Origin: Eulemur rufifrons
Taxonomy: Eukaryota; Chordata; Mammalia; Primates; Lemuridae
NCBI RefSeq assembly: GCF_041146395.1
Contig: NC_090989.1
Location: 126,975,501-127,039,500, forward strand
DNA: 64,000 nt
Direction of reading: 5' to 3'
Below the pieces are notes generated by a model, which was given only the letters and a program-made list of their open reading frames with translations, had not been told where the DNA came from and did not search any database. Made by a program: the position numbers and the translations under genes. The number at the start of each line of letters is the position of its first letter. The first letter of the stretch is position 1. This document shows, in pieces, positions 21,416-35,981 of the stretch.

Positions 21416-24400
21416 ATCTTAAAATAAAAAGAAATTCTGCTTTTAGTTCACCCTTTACTATTTTCTTATTTCCAGAGTTACTTAGAGATTTCCAGACTTC
21501 CATAATCTTCTTTAACTTTGGAAGTCTCTTAGAAACTATTTATGGTTTTCCAAAAAACATTTATCTGAAGTTTATTAGTCCTTTAAGCTTCACTTCAGTT
21601 TTTTTCCTGTGCTAAAGTCAAATAAAATTAAAAATAATAGATTTTACTTTTTAAATGTTACATCAGTTCATCTCTGCAGACTAGGATTGGGGATAATTTT
21701 TATCTTCGTTACATTTTTCTATATCTACCAAACTTTCTAACACAAAATATTACTTTTATAATCAGGAAGAAAATGCGTGCACTTTATTACAAGGATAAAA
21801 ATTTTACATAAAACAGGAATAGGTACTAGAAGAGAACACTTCAGGAAATGATCTGGGTTATTCTCAGCTGATATTCAGGACTTAAAAAGTTAAAAATGTT
21901 TCATACCAAGAATGATTTGAGGGCATCAGAATGCACATACAATTGACAAAGACAAAACAAACAAGAAGAGAATAAAGAAACATATACCTTACTGGAGTAT
22001 AAAGGCATGATTCTATCAAAGATTTATTCTCCTTTCAAAGTTTGAGATCTTACTATTTGTACTTGTGTTCTTACTACAGAGGAACTCAGTAAGGGCTCTG
22101 GTGTTCAGTCACCCAGTTCTTTCACTAAGTCAGGTGATAACTTACACTGAATTTGGGGGCGCGATGAGAAGCACAGAGCAGGCAGAAGAGGCAACTTGAC
22201 TGAGGCAGAAAGAAATTGCCAAATTTCTTTTACTTTCCCAACAGATCAGTCATGAATAAACATACAAGTAATCTAAAGTAGGGTTTCTGAAATTGCAAAG
22301 GTGACATATACTAGTAAGTAGTAAATGAAATATACAAAGAATATAATATAATAGAGCACAGAGCACATCCCACGTAGTTAGGGTAAGAATTATTTCAACT
22401 TTTGTTTCAGTTTCATTTATACCTATGGGAACTGGCTCATTAATGTAAATTTTATTTCTTACTAGGGGTTGTGGTAGGAAAAAAATTGTGAATGCCACCT
22501 ATCTGAGATACCTTCAACTCTAAATTCAATCATTCTAATTTCCTGCTCCTTTAACAAAAAATACAGTAAATGCCTAAAAGGGGTAAAAATAGAAAAGAAA
22601 CAGCCTACAAATACAAAAAGTGTTCCTTAAGTACTAAAATTTGTTGGTGGGAAAACATTTTTTAAAGCCTCCCTGAAGACTTAGCTAAATGAGAAGAAAA
22701 ACAGTAAGGAAAGGGAAAAGAAGAAAAACAGTAAGGAAAGGGAAAACAATGGAAATTGATGACTGAATGTAGGAGGTGGAAAGAAAGAGATCAGGAAGCT
22801 GAGTAACTGAGTTGGAGGGGCAACATTATTCTGTGAAGGAGCCTACAGTCTAAATTTGGCAGAAGTGTACAAACACACCACATATGCTTTTTTGCACACA
22901 CATCTATAGAATACATTACTATAGCAAGGACATTGAGAATATTCCATTTTTAAATGTACATTTTGAATAAATGCATGCTTACCTTTCAGGAGAACTTCAC
23001 TGGTCCATAAATCTAGATGACACTTGAGAATGCATGTTCTTATAGGTTCAAAGATGATTTCAGGCTCAGTATGACAGAGTTCTCCAAATACAAGTCTTGG
23101 TAGGCAAACAGGAATTGAAGAGGAATCAAGAAATAGAGACCAGCCAAGTTCTCTCTCAACTGAGATGCTGGAAAAACAGCATCAACCTAGAAAAATAAAT
23201 AAAATAGCTTCAAATGCTCCTATTCCAGAAGGAATCCTAACCATAGGAAAAAATGCAAAATGCAGGCAAAAAAATTCATGCCAAAATATTTTAGGTGCTC
23301 TGAGGACAAATATTAGTGTACTTATTAATCACTTCTTTACCTATTTTAACTCCTGGAAGAAAAGGAGGCAATTTATAATACTAACAATAAATGGCATTAT
23401 TTTTTTTTCATTATATCTATATATAATAAAAAAAGCCTCACTATAAAACAAATCACCTGTTACAACTTCATTTAACTTTTCACTGAAATGATATGTTAAA
23501 ATAACAAGCCTACTATTTAAACACATAGTAAGAAAAAAAATAAAAATAAAAAAATAAACACATAGTAAGATAATATCATAATTTAAAAATCACATAATAT
23601 AAAAAATAGAAATTTGACGTTTGACAACAAATATGAAAAAAAATTCATTGGAAATGGATTCAAAAGCATTAGTAAAATGTAAAATTAGAATACAGATGCA
23701 TCAGTGATGACAAGTAAATATTATTTGTGAGTTAGTAATTAATTACTATAGCATTTTTCTAGAGAAAAAGAAAAAAATCTATCACCTTTAGAAGGAATAC
23801 ACTATACCACAGATCATAAATGACAGATATATTTACATAAAATATACAAAAATGACAACTGAATTTTCTTGAACAGGTGATCCAATTTAAGTAAAGAACT
23901 TCTTAATAATGAAACAATTACTAAACGTATTATCACTCTCCTCTAGATTTCATTCTTTATTAGTTCTTAATGTTCAACAACCTGTTAAGAGTTTATTGGT
24001 GGCTCAGCACATGTACAAAAAGACAGCAGCAGTTAGGTAATATAATGTAAAACATAAATCAATAACATGGAACTGAAAAACATGACTACAGATCTAGCTG
24101 AAACCTATTAAGATTCAATAGAAATTAATTACTTCAAACACATTTTAGCATCACATGCAAGTAAAACCAAATAACAAAGTCACTCTTCTGGAAATAGGAT
24201 TTCCAGAAACTGTTTTTTGCCCTTTTAGATATATCCATTTTATTGACAATTCTTGTTTTATTCGTTGTATGTTTGTTTGGTAAAGAGAATGATTTACTAC
24301 ACTCTGATGTAGAATTTCAATCTTATTTGAGAAGTTACAAACATTTCTAAATTATATTACATATATGGAAAATATCTAAATATTGTCAGCTATCCCTGGA

Positions 24401-25974
24401 CAGCAATATATTCACATGGTTTTTCTTGTATGATTGAACTAAAAATTGTCACACTACGAAAAGAAAGCATACTTCTGTTTCTCATTTTTCCTTTTTAAAA
24501 ATACAGAGTATTTTCATCCTATGGATGGCTCTTTAATATGAAAAGTACTCAAATATCTTTCAACTACCCCAACATATGTGTATTTGATGGAATATGTATT
24601 TAAGTAACACAATATATATTGTTATACTTTTATAGTATGTCACTACTATTTAAAGAATGATGGCAATTTCTTCAGAAAGTGTGACGGTTTTCAAAAGAAA
24701 AAATGGCACTACAATCAGTGCCTTGAGTAGCTGTAATTTGTAGTATTTCTAAATAAACACTTTATATCAATTTTTAATTTTAGGTCAATTTGCAATTTCT
24801 TACACTGCTCGGATCATTAATTAACCTTCTTGTTGTGACAGGATATATCCAATAAAAGAACAAACTGACATACCAACAGAGAAACAAAGAAAGGAGAAAA
24901 AAAAAAAAAGAATACTATGGGCAGAATTAGGAAACTCAGAAGACCATCTCTACAGTAAAACTGTATGAAACAACAAAACTTCCTCAGCAATCCACATGCA
25001 GAAGGAATGTTTACTATAGTTTCACTGAAAGGATATACCAGTTCTTTTTCTAGTTATTCTCCTAGGAATTGCATAAATATTGAGAAATCTAGAAATAGAC
25101 ATACACATATAAAAATTATTGTCAATGTATAAGTTACTACTGCCCTGGGACTGCAATAATTTATGTAACATCTGTTTTCATATTTTCCTAATTTTTTTTC
25201 ATAATTAACATGCATATTTAACGCACAAATGCTCAGACCACCTCTTTTTTCTGCTGACTATGCCTCTTTCTTTTTTGAAATTGTGCGTTCCTAGGGAGAA
25301 TTAAGGACAGATGAAAACCAAAATCCTATTGAAAGCACTAACTTTAAAATGTAAACAACAGTACTAAACCAATTTTCAAGAAAATACTAAAGTCTTAGAA
25401 GTTTTCACAAATATACTTCAATCTGCCAACATAAAGACTCAAATACAAAATAGTCAACATAAAAGCATAATCTCAATATTACTTTAACCTTCTTGATTTC
25501 TTTCTAACTTTCATAAGAGCTGAGAAACCTATTAAAATATCTATGATTTCTTGTCTTGAAAAAGTTGGTAGAATTTTTAAATTTTTATGCCTTGGGCAAC
25601 TAAAATAAATGGACACATTCCACATAGTAAACACCAAGATACATGTAACCAGCTATATGCTTTTTGAATTGTAAACTTCAAATACTGTGCAGATTCAAGA
25701 AAGGGGTAAATTTTTACTTTAAAGCTCATTCAAGTACAGTACAATTGATTTCCGGGAAGCTCTTAACTGGTATTGGGTAATTCAAAATTTAAAATGCTAC
25801 TTGTGTTTATTTTTAATAGAAAATTAGAGTCAGATCAAACCCATGCTACAACAACTCAAGTATGCCCAAATAGCAATGCTTAACATTGGGACCAACACTG
25901 TGACCCCATCTATACTTAGCTCACTTTAGAATTAGTCACTTTGTATTTTAATTGCCTAATTACATATTTCAGTC
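21416..25974. other. Long AT-rich interval, only minor tandem duplications seen
   Basis: About 4.6 kb without a recognised repeat family or exon. Small local duplications occur at 22693-22746 and 23521-23572. The remaining short frames have no motif. Confidence 0.45.
22693..22746. repeat. 27-bp tandem duplication
   Basis: GAAGAAAAACAGTAAGGAAA is followed by GGGAAAA, and the 27-bp unit is then repeated exactly from 22720. It is probably replication slippage in purine-rich DNA. Confidence 0.9.
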
Positions 25975-26830
25975 AGTTATTTAATATTAGTTGTCTACTG
26001 TCAGGGCCATTCTAGGTCTTTGTAAGTACTGAAATTGTCTCAGCCCTCATGGAACTTATATTGTATTTGGGAAAACAGACAACATCCAATAACCATGCAA
26101 ATACTTACTTGCAAACAGAGATAGATGCTATTTAAAAAATATGGGGTGAAGGAGTCATGAAATTTTTTAACAGGAGACTTGATTTAGCTCAGAGATCAAT
26201 CTTGAGTCTTAGAGAGTCTTAGAGAGACTGATTGAGATGAGATCTGAAAGGTATAGAAGTGTTCCAGTCTGGGGCACAGCAAGTGCAAAGGCCCAAAAGC
26301 AGGTGTTGGACTAGCACAAAGTCAAGAAAGGTCAAGCACAAAGTCCAGTCATCGCTGGAAAGGGGAAGCAGGTGAAACAAATGAGGCAGAAAAAGCCAGC
26401 AAATTCAATGAAGAGTTTTAAATAAGGTATGACAATCAACTCTACTTTGAAAAAATACCAAATTTGGCTGAATCAAGGAGAGAGATAAGAGAAATAAAAG
26501 GGGAGGAATTAGAGGCAAAATGACAGTAGCTTAGACAATACTGATGGTGGTGATGATAGATAAGGTAGAAAGTGATTTATGGGATAACAATCAGCAGAAC
26601 TTGGTAGAAGATTAGATTTTGTAGAAGATGCAGATGGATAGCAATTCTATTTTCTAAGAAACCCTAGAAGATCACATATAGAGGGGAAAGAACCTAAGTT
26701 TAGAATTAGACATGTTAAGTAGTTACCTGTTCGAGATACGCTGTAGGCATTTCAATTTACACGTTTCAAGTTAGAAGAAGAGTCTAGAGCTATACGAAGT
26801 GTCTGGGCTAAAACCAAATTTTGAATTTGT
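25975..26830 (-). mobile_element. L2 LINE fragment, decayed
   Basis: On the plus strand it reads as antisense L2: CTCATGGAACTTATATTG, GGCACAGCAAGTGCAAAGGC, then TAGACATGTTAAGTAG and TAGAGCTATACGAAGTGTCT. The frames are lost. An Alu is inserted at its right end. Confidence 0.7.
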
Positions 26831-27165
26831 GGCCGGGCGCCATGGCTCACCCCTGTAATCCTAGTATTCTAGGAGGCGGAGGCGGGTGGACCGTTTGAGC
26901 TCAGGGGTTCAAGACCAGCCTGAGCAAGAGCAAGACCCCATCTCTACTAAAAATAGAAAGAAATTAGCTGGACAACTAAAAATATATACAGAAAAAACTA
27001 GCCGGGCATGGTGGCACATGCCTGTAGTCCCAGCTACTTGGGAGGCTGAGGCAGGAGGATTGCTTGAGCCCTGGAGTTTGAGGTTGCTGTGAGCTAGGCT
27101 GACGCAACGGCACTCTAGCCTGGGCAACAAAGTGAGACTCTGTCTCAAAAAAAATAAAAAAAAAA
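26831..27165 (+). mobile_element. Alu SINE, lemur-type long linker
   Basis: It starts GGCCGGGCGCCATGGC. The linker contains GGACAACTAAAAATATATAC and the tail is AAAAAAAATAAAAAAAAAA. A short flanking match GAATTTG (26823-26829 and 27166-27172) is a possible target-site duplication. Confidence 0.92.
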
Positions 27166-27384
27166 GAATTTGCCAGGATAGGAGTAGTTTAAAAAAAATG
27201 GAGGCCTACATTCTTTTCCCAAAGGAAAATCTCTTCGCACATCCAGTGCTTCCCTAGTTTCTAGCTATTACACCACATCAGAACAGAAAAGCATATGATA
27301 TTTCAGAATTTGAAAACCTCATTTAGCCTATAATTGGTTAACTTCATAAGGCACATTTGCATTTTATGTCTTATCTTAAACTGC

Positions 27385-27625
27385 TGAGTAATAGTCTCCA
27401 TTTATTGGAATGCCTCCTCTGGGACAGAACTATACTAAGCATTCTAAAAATATGCTTTAGGTCATTAATCCTCACAATAATCTTAGAATGTGAGAAATAT
27501 GCCCACTTTCAGATGAGGACACCAAAGTTTAGGGAAGTATAAAGTCGCTAGAAAAGTGAGTAATCAATATAACCATATTTCTACCCCAATACTATCTGAC
27601 CCACAGCTGATGCCCATTCCACTAA
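27385..27625 (+). mobile_element. MIR SINE
   Basis: It has the MIR core order: TATTGGAATGCCTCCTCTGG, a central AATCCTCACAATAATC, then CAGATGAGGACACCAAAG and GTAAGT-like text. Non-coding and ancient. Confidence 0.7.
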
Positions 27626-28284
27626 AAAGAAAAGTAGCATGTGTATGGCCAAGAGTTTGAGTTTTAAAATACATCAACCTTAGTTACAAGGTTGAGAAGC
27701 TTAAGAAGATCGTCTTAAGCTCTCTGACATACATTTCCTCCCCTGCAATTCCTACCTTGCTAAGAAACGTTAAGTGAAGCCTCTGACACATTACGCAGGG
27801 TTGTACATCACCATTAATGTCACATGTTCCTCCACCATAAGAGCGTCAGTTGAGAAAGGACTTCGAGCAGAAGGCTACTGACAGATCTCACTGTCCTTCA
27901 ACTAAGGCTGATCCAGAAAGTTCTGAAAATTTCATGATATAGAGAATGGTAGTTTATTAGGAACAGCTTACTCAGTTTACCTCTGTTCTTCCTCCAACTG
28001 GGAAAAAAGAGCTTCCATCAGAAGAGACAGAAGCCAAATCCTAAAAGCTGTCACTATAGAATTCAGCAGTGGTTATAAAACTTTAGTGTGCATAAAAATC
28101 ACCTGAGAAGCTTATTAAAACAGAGATTCACAATCACATCCTCCCACATATTCTAATACAGCAGTGAAACAGATGACTTTTCAAGCTTTCTAAGAATATA
28201 TTTACCAATTAAAACCACTTTCCATTCTTTAGCCACATAATTAAATTTAGAGTTTACATTTTATTATTTGTTTTAGGTTTTCCC
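27626..28284. other. Mostly undetermined; MER5A-like piece near 28075-28175
   Basis: The interval between the MIR and an old L1. CATAAAAATCACCTGAGAAGC then TTATTAAAACAGAGATTC at about 28090-28130 matches the MER5A pattern (hAT-Charlie). The rest is unassigned. Confidence 0.5.
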
Positions 28285-29019
28285 CATTTTTTTATTTGTA
28301 TATATTCATGGGTTACAAGTACAATTTTGCTACACTATGTATTGTATGGTGGTGAAATCAGGGCCTTCATGCCTACATCACTGGAGCAACACACAGTGTA
28401 CCCAGCAAGCAACTTCCCATCATCCACCCCACTCTCAGCCCCCTTGACCCCTCTGCGTATATCCATTATCCATCATTCCACATTCTGATTTCATGTGTAC
28501 ACAGTATTTAGCTCCCAGTTATAAGTGAGACTATGTGGTATTTGTCGGTTATCCGAATCGTTTCACTTCAGATAATGGCCTCCAGTTCCATCCATGTTGC
28601 TGAAAGAGACATGATTTCTGTCTTTTTTTACAGCTAAAAGTATCCCATTGTGCATGTATACCACATTTTCTTTATCCAATCCTTCACTGATGGACAGTTT
28701 AGCTTGATTCCATAGTCCATTATTGAGACTAGTGCTTTGATAAACATATGTGTGCAGCTATGTTTTTTATATTAATATATTGGTTTCTTTTCCTTTGGGT
28801 AGATACTTACAAGTGGAATAACTAGATCATATGGTAGTTCTATTTTTAGTCCTTTGAGAAATCTCCATACTGTGTTCCATAGAGGTTGTTGCATTAATTT
28901 ATATTCCTATAAACAGTGTGTGAGAATTCCCTTTTCTCCACTACCTCATCAATATCTGTTATTATTTGTCCTTTTAATAGTAGCCACTCTGATTGATGTA
29001 AGATGATACCTCATTGTAG

Positions 29020-29299
29020 TTTGTTTTGTTTTGTTTTGTTTTTTTCAAGACAGGATCTTGCTCTGTAGCCTCGGCTAGAGCATAGTAGAGTCATCATAGC
29101 TCACTGCAACTTCAATCTCCTGGACTCCTTCTGCCTCAGCATCAGCTGGGACTACAGGCACCAGTGCCACCACGCCCAGCTAATTTTTCTATATTTTGTA
29201 GAGATGGGGTCTTGTTCTTGTTCAGACTGGCCTCAAGCAATCCTCCTACCTTGGCCTCCCAAAGTGTTAGGATTATAGGCATGAGCCACCAGGCTGGCC
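29020..29299 (-). mobile_element. Alu SINE inserted in old L1
   Basis: It reads antisense on the plus strand: a TTTTGTTTTG tail, GACAGGATCTTGCTCTGTAG and an end at CACCAGGCTGGCC. CATTGT(A/G)(G/T)TTT occurs on both sides, as expected for a target-site duplication. The linker is short, so it is an older type. Confidence 0.9.
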
Positions 29300-31403
29300 T
29301 ACATTGTGTTTTAATTTGCATTTCTTTGATGATTAGTGATGTTAAACATTTTTTATATGCTTGGTGGCCATTTGTTTGTCTTCTATAAAAAAAAGTCTAT
29401 TCATATCCTTACCCCACTTGTTGAGGTCTTTGAGATCCTTGTAAAATCTGGATATTACCCTCATGTCAGATGTAGTGTGCAAATATTTTCTGCCATTCTG
29501 CAGGTTGTCTGTTCACACTGTTGATTATTTCTTTTGCTGTGCTAAAGTTCTGTAGTTTCATTAAGTCCATTTGCTGATTTTTGTGCTTTTGTTTCGTGTT
29601 TTTGAGGTCTTAGTCATGAATTCTTTGCCTAAGTAGACCAATGTCCAGAAAAGTTTTCCCTAAGTTTTCCTCTGCTGTTTTTATAGTTTCAGGTCTTACA
29701 TTCAAGTCTTTAATCCATCTTGAGTTGATTTTTGTATATGGTGAGAGACAGGGGTCCAGTTTCATTCTTCTGCATATGGCAAGCCAATTTTCCCAGCACC
29801 ATTTTTTTGAAAAAGGTGTCACTTCCCCAGTTTATGATGTTCTTATCAACTTTGTCAAAAATCAGTTGGCTGTAAGCATGTAGCTTTGTTTCTGGGTTCT
29901 CTATTCTGTCCCATTCATCTATGTGTCTATTTTTATGCCATTACCATGCTGTTTGGGTTACTATAACCTTGTAGTATAATTTGAAGTCAGGCAATGTTAT
30001 GTCTTCAGCTTTGTTCTTTTTCTTCAAGAATCCTTTGGCTATTCAGTCTCTATTGGGGTTTCATATGAATTTTAGAATTGCTTTTACTAATTCTGTAAAA
30101 AATGACATTGGTATTTTGATAGAGATTGCACTGAATCTGTAAATTGCTTTAGATAGTATCTAGGTCACTTTAATGATATTAATTCTTCCGATCCATGAGC
30201 AAGGGATATTTTTCCATTTGTATGTGTCACCAACAATTTCTTTCATCAGTGTTTTTGTAGTTTTCCTTAGAGAGATCATTCACCTTCTTGGTTAAATATA
30301 TTCCTAGGTATTTTATTTTTGTAGCTATTGTAAATGGGACTGCCCTCTTGATTTGGTTCTCAGATCGTTACTGATATATAAAAATACTACTGATTTCTGT
30401 ACACTAATTTTGTATTTACTGAATTCATTCATCAAATCTAAAAGTTTCTTGGTGGAGTCTCTAGGGACAGGGAACAGGGACAACCTGATTTCCCCTTTTC
30501 CAATTTAGATGCCTTTTTTTTTTTTTCTCTTACCAGATCACTATGTTGAATAAGAGTACTGAAAGTGGGCATCCTTGCCTTATTCCAGTTCTTAGAGGTA
30601 ATGTTTTCAGTTTTTCTCCATTAGGTATGATATTGGTTGTGGGTTTGTCATACATGGCCTTAATTATTTTGAGGTATGTTTCTTCAATGGCTCATTTGTT
30701 GAGGATTTTTATCATGAAGAAATGCTAAATTTTATCAAATGATTTTCTGCATCTATTGACATGATAATAGGGTTTTTGTTCTTAATTCTGTTTATGTATC
30801 ACATTCATTGATTTGCATATGTTGAATCATCCTTGTATACCTGGTATAAAGCCCACTTGATTGTGGTGTATTATCTTTTTGATGTGCTGCCGGATTCAAT
30901 TTGCTAGTATTCTGTTGAGAATTTTTGTGTCTATGTTCATCAAGAATATTGGTCTGTAGTTTTCTTTTTTTTTCTTATGTCCTTGTTTGGTTTTGCTATT
31001 AGGGTGATTTGGACCTCAGAGAATGAGTTGGGGAGAAGACCCCACTCAATTTTTTGGAACAGTTTCAGGAGGGCTGGTATTAGATTTTCTTTGTGTGTTT
31101 GGTGAATCCAGTGGGTCCTGGCCTTTTTCTTTGTTGGGAGATTTTCTGTTACTGATTCAACCTCACTACTTGTTATAAGGCTGTTAAGGAGTTCTATTTC
31201 TTCCTTGTACAATCTTTGGAGGTCTATGTTTCCAGGAATTTATCCATTTCCTCTAGGTTTTTTAGTTTGTGAGTATACAGTTGTTCATAAGAGTCTTTGA
31301 TGATCTTTTGTATTTCTATGGTATCAGTTGTAATGTCTCCGTTTTCATTTCTGATTCTGTTTATTTGGATCTTCTCTCTTCTTTTCTTGGTTAGTCTAGC
31401 TAG

Positions 31404-31821
<418 letters not shown>

Positions 31822-34732
31822 TTTGTCTCTGATCTTTGTTAATTCTTTTCTTCTGCTAACTTTGGGTTGGTTTGTTTTTGTTTTTCTAGTTCCTTGAGGT
31901 GCACTATTAGGTTTTTAATTTGTGATCTTGCTACATTTTTGATGTAGGCATTTAATGCTTTAAACTTCCTCTTATCACTGCTTTTGCTATATACCACAGG
32001 TTTTAGTATGTTGTGTGCTCATTTTAATTCATTTCAAAAAATGTTTCAATTTCTGTCTTAATTTCTTCATTGACCCAGTGATCATTCTCAAGCTTGTTGT
32101 TTAATTTTCATGCATTTGCATAGTTTCTAAAGTTCCTCTTCATATTGATTTCTAGCATTATTCCATTCTGGTCTGAGAAGATACCTGATATAATTTAAAT
32201 TTTTTAAAATTTGTTCAGGCTTGTTTTATGGCCTAGCATGTGGCCTACCTTGGAGAATATTCCATGTGTTGGTATAAACAATGTTTATTCTATAATTTTT
32301 GGAGAGAATGTTCTATAAATGTCCGTTAAGTCCATTTGGTCTCCAGTCTAATTTAAGTCCAATGTTCCTTTGTTGATTTTCTGTCTTAATGAACTGTCTG
32401 GTGCTGAGTGGGGTGCCGAAGTCTCCCACTATTACTGTATTGCTTTCTACCACTTTCTTTAAGTCTATTAATATTCATTTTGTGAACCTGGGAGCTCCAA
32501 TATTGGCTGCATATATATTTAGGATTGTTATATCCTATTGCCGAGTTGATCACTTTACCATCATATAATGACCTGGTCTTTCTTTCTTTCTTTTCTTTTT
32601 TTTTTTTTTTTTTTTACTGTTTTTGATTTAAAGTCAGCTTTATTTGATGTAAGTATAGCTACTCCTTGCTTGCTTTGCTTGGTTTTGGTTTCCATTTGCA
32701 CAGAATATGTTTTTCCACACCTTTATTTTCAGTCTATGTGGGTCTTTATGGGCAAGTTTCTTGTATGCAGCATATAGTCAGATCGTGTTTCTTAATCCAT
32801 TCTGTCAATCTGTATCATGTGAGTGGAGCATTTAACCCATTTACTTCAAGGTTAATATTGATAGGTGAGGCTTTATTCCTGCCATATTTTTTACTTGTTT
32901 TCTAAATGTTTTATAATTCTTTGTTTCTTTTTCTCTGTCTTTTTGTCTCTGTGGTTTGATGAAATTCTGTGATGTTGCCATTTGATTTCTTTCTCTTCCT
33001 TGTTTGTTTGTTTTATGACTTGTGAGTTATATTTTCATGCCTTTGCGTGATCATTAATATCAACCTTTTTGTTTCCATGTTTACAACCCCTTTAAGCATT
33101 TCCAGTAGGGCTGATCTAGTGGTGATGAATTTCCTCAGTGTTTTCTTATCTTGGAAAGATTTTATTTCTCCTTCATTTATGAAGGGTATTGTGGCAAAAC
33201 ATTCTTGTCTGATTCTGACTTTTCTTTTTCTTTCAGAACTTTGAAAATGCCATCCCATTCTCTTCTGATCTGTAAAGTTTCTGAAGAGAAGTCTGCTGTT
33301 AGTGTAATGTAGTTTCCTTAGACACTTTTCTCTTGCAAATTTTAAAATTCTTTAACTTGGAATTTAGACAATCTGAATATAATGTGTCATGATGAAGTCC
33401 TTCGTGCAATGTATTTGCTTGGGATCACTGGGCCTCCTGTATTATAGATGTCTAACTCTCTTGCTAGATTTAGTAAGTTATCATTTCTTATTTCCCTAAA
33501 TAGGTTTTTCTAAACTTTTTGATCTCCCTCAGGAATACCAGTAATTTGTAAGTTTGGTCACTTTATGTAGTCCTAGATGTCCCGAAAGCTTTGTTCATTC
33601 TTTTTTATTCTTTCTTCCTTACTTTTATCTTTTATTGTATTATTTCAAAAGAGCTGTCTTCAAGTTCTAAGATTATTTCTTCTGTTTATTACTGAAAGTT
33701 TTGAATGTATTTTGTGTTTCCTTTAATGAGTATTTTAGTTCCAGAATGAGTTTGGTTTTATTTTTAAGATACCTACACCTCTTTGTTAAATTTCTCAACC
33801 ATATTCTGAATTGATTTTATGATTTCTTTGTACTGGTTTTCACATTTCTCTTGCATCTCATTGAGCTTCTTTAAAATCAGTATTTTGAATTATTTGTCTG
33901 GCATTTCAAGGTGTTCTTTTTAATTGGGATCTGTTGCTGGGCAATTGTCATCCTTCAGTGATGTTACATTTCCTTGTTTGTTCATGTATCCCGTGTACTT
34001 CCATTGATATCTGTGCATTTGGTTTAGCAGCCACTTCAAATTTTTGGAAATTGCTTTCACAGGCAGGGTAGAATTTTTTCCTTAAAATGTATACACACTG
34101 TTGGTTGAGCAGGACACTCTGTATTTGGCTGCCTGTGGTAATGTGTTTTTTATGTGATTTCTTTAGTAGTACATAGAATCAGTGGTATCTTTGATTTCCT
34201 TAGCCACTTAGGATAGAGTTATTGGTTGAGGCTGTGATGAAGTTTTGCTGGGGGCTTAAATACCAATTGAGCTAGTACTCAGGCCCTGGTGGTGACACCA
34301 GTGGGCTGAATTTGCCTGTGTTTAGGTCCCAGAACAGCTTAGGCTGGCACCAGTGTTAGTGGGTCCTGGAGGGACAATTCTTGGGCCCCCGGGGTGGCTT
34401 GATCAGAAGCTAATATTGACAGTAGCAGGCCAGGTGCGTGGGAAGGTTCTCAGGCACCTGGACAGCTGGTATGATGGCAGTAGTAGTGGTGGATCCCAAA
34501 TGAGATCCAAAGGGTCCATGCTGGTGTTGCTGGTAGCTATGACTGGTTGGGCAGGCTAGTCTCCAGTCCCACAGTACCAGCAGCAGAGCAGTGTGTGTGG
34601 GTTGTGTATGTAGCCGGGGGCAAGGGGGATCCTAAGTATGCTTAGCAGAGCTTGTTTTTCCCTGTCTGTCCCTGGCCGGGTGGAGGCTGCAGACTCATCA
34701 CCTCAAAGTCGGTCCAAGGGTGGGGAATAGCC

Positions 34733-35190
34733 CAGTGTTAAATTTTCAAAATGGTGCTAGCTGTGGGCAGTACAGTCCACTTATGTCTCGGTCTCATAGC
34801 AGCTGGTTGCAAGGTAGTGTGTATTGTCCTAGGTATGCCTAAGACAGCCTGGTTTCCCTATCCCACCCTTGGCCAAGTGGCAGATACAGTCATGTAGGCC
34901 TGAACTTGGCCCAATGGCAGGGCATAATCCAGTGTTAAACTCTCAAAATGGTGCTTTGGGCCTATGACCAGAGAGGGTTGGGCCCCTTTCAGGCAATCAG
35001 TATGTGCAAGAAGCTGTGGGGAGTGCCATCTGCTCACATCTCAGTCTCAACAGCAGCCCTCAGCAGTGTAATGGAGACCTTCTCAGGGATGTGTGGGAGC
35101 CCCTAGTCTCCCATATCCCTCCTCAGAACAGCACACAGTGGCAGCAGCTGCATCTGTAGATCCCTGGTATCTATGCTCTCAGAATGGTGC
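34733..35190. repeat. Degenerate ~197-bp direct repeats in old L1 5'UTR
   Basis: CAGTGTTAAA(T/C)T(T/C)TCAAAATGGTGCT occurs at 34733 and 34930, 197 bp apart. A third decayed relative ends in AGAATGGTGCCCAGCTG near 35180. Intervening text also aligns (CTCAGTCTCA and CTCGGTCTCA). It is a monomer-like structure in an older L1. Confidence 0.7.
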
Positions 35191-35689
35191 CCAGCTGGAG
35201 GTGCTCTAGGCTCAGATGCCTGTGGGATTCCCTGTTGGTTCCCTTTCTGAGGCAATGTCTCTGTGCAATCTTTAGGCAGCTCCCTATGTTAGTTAGGCCC
35301 AAGGCCTGCTTTAGGTTATGGTTCTCCCATAGCCAAGATGGTAAAACTTCATTTCTTAGTGTGAAGCCCTAGAGATTTTTCTCTTACTGTTTTTCTGCAT
35401 CCAGGATCTTCTCCCGGATCTCAGCCAGTCCCCAGCCAGGCAAGCTGCCTTGAACCTTCTTCTTATTTACTCTTGGTGCTTCCCATCACTTCTCTTGTGA
35501 AGCATTTCTCCTAAACAATCTGTTCAAAATGTATCTCCTTACTATTCTAGTTCCTCTTCTTGGAGGAGGCACATGCTACCTGTGTCTAGTCAGTCATCTT
35601 GGTCCTATCTCTAGACACATGATTTTTAAATTATTTGTTGAATATATATATTATTTCATTTAGTCAAATTAAAATGTATCCAACTAAAT

Positions 35690-35981
<292 letters not shown>

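Noticed and set aside
28990..29040. (GTTTT)n run considered as an independent microsatellite
   Set aside because: It is the tail of the antisense Alu at 29020-29299.
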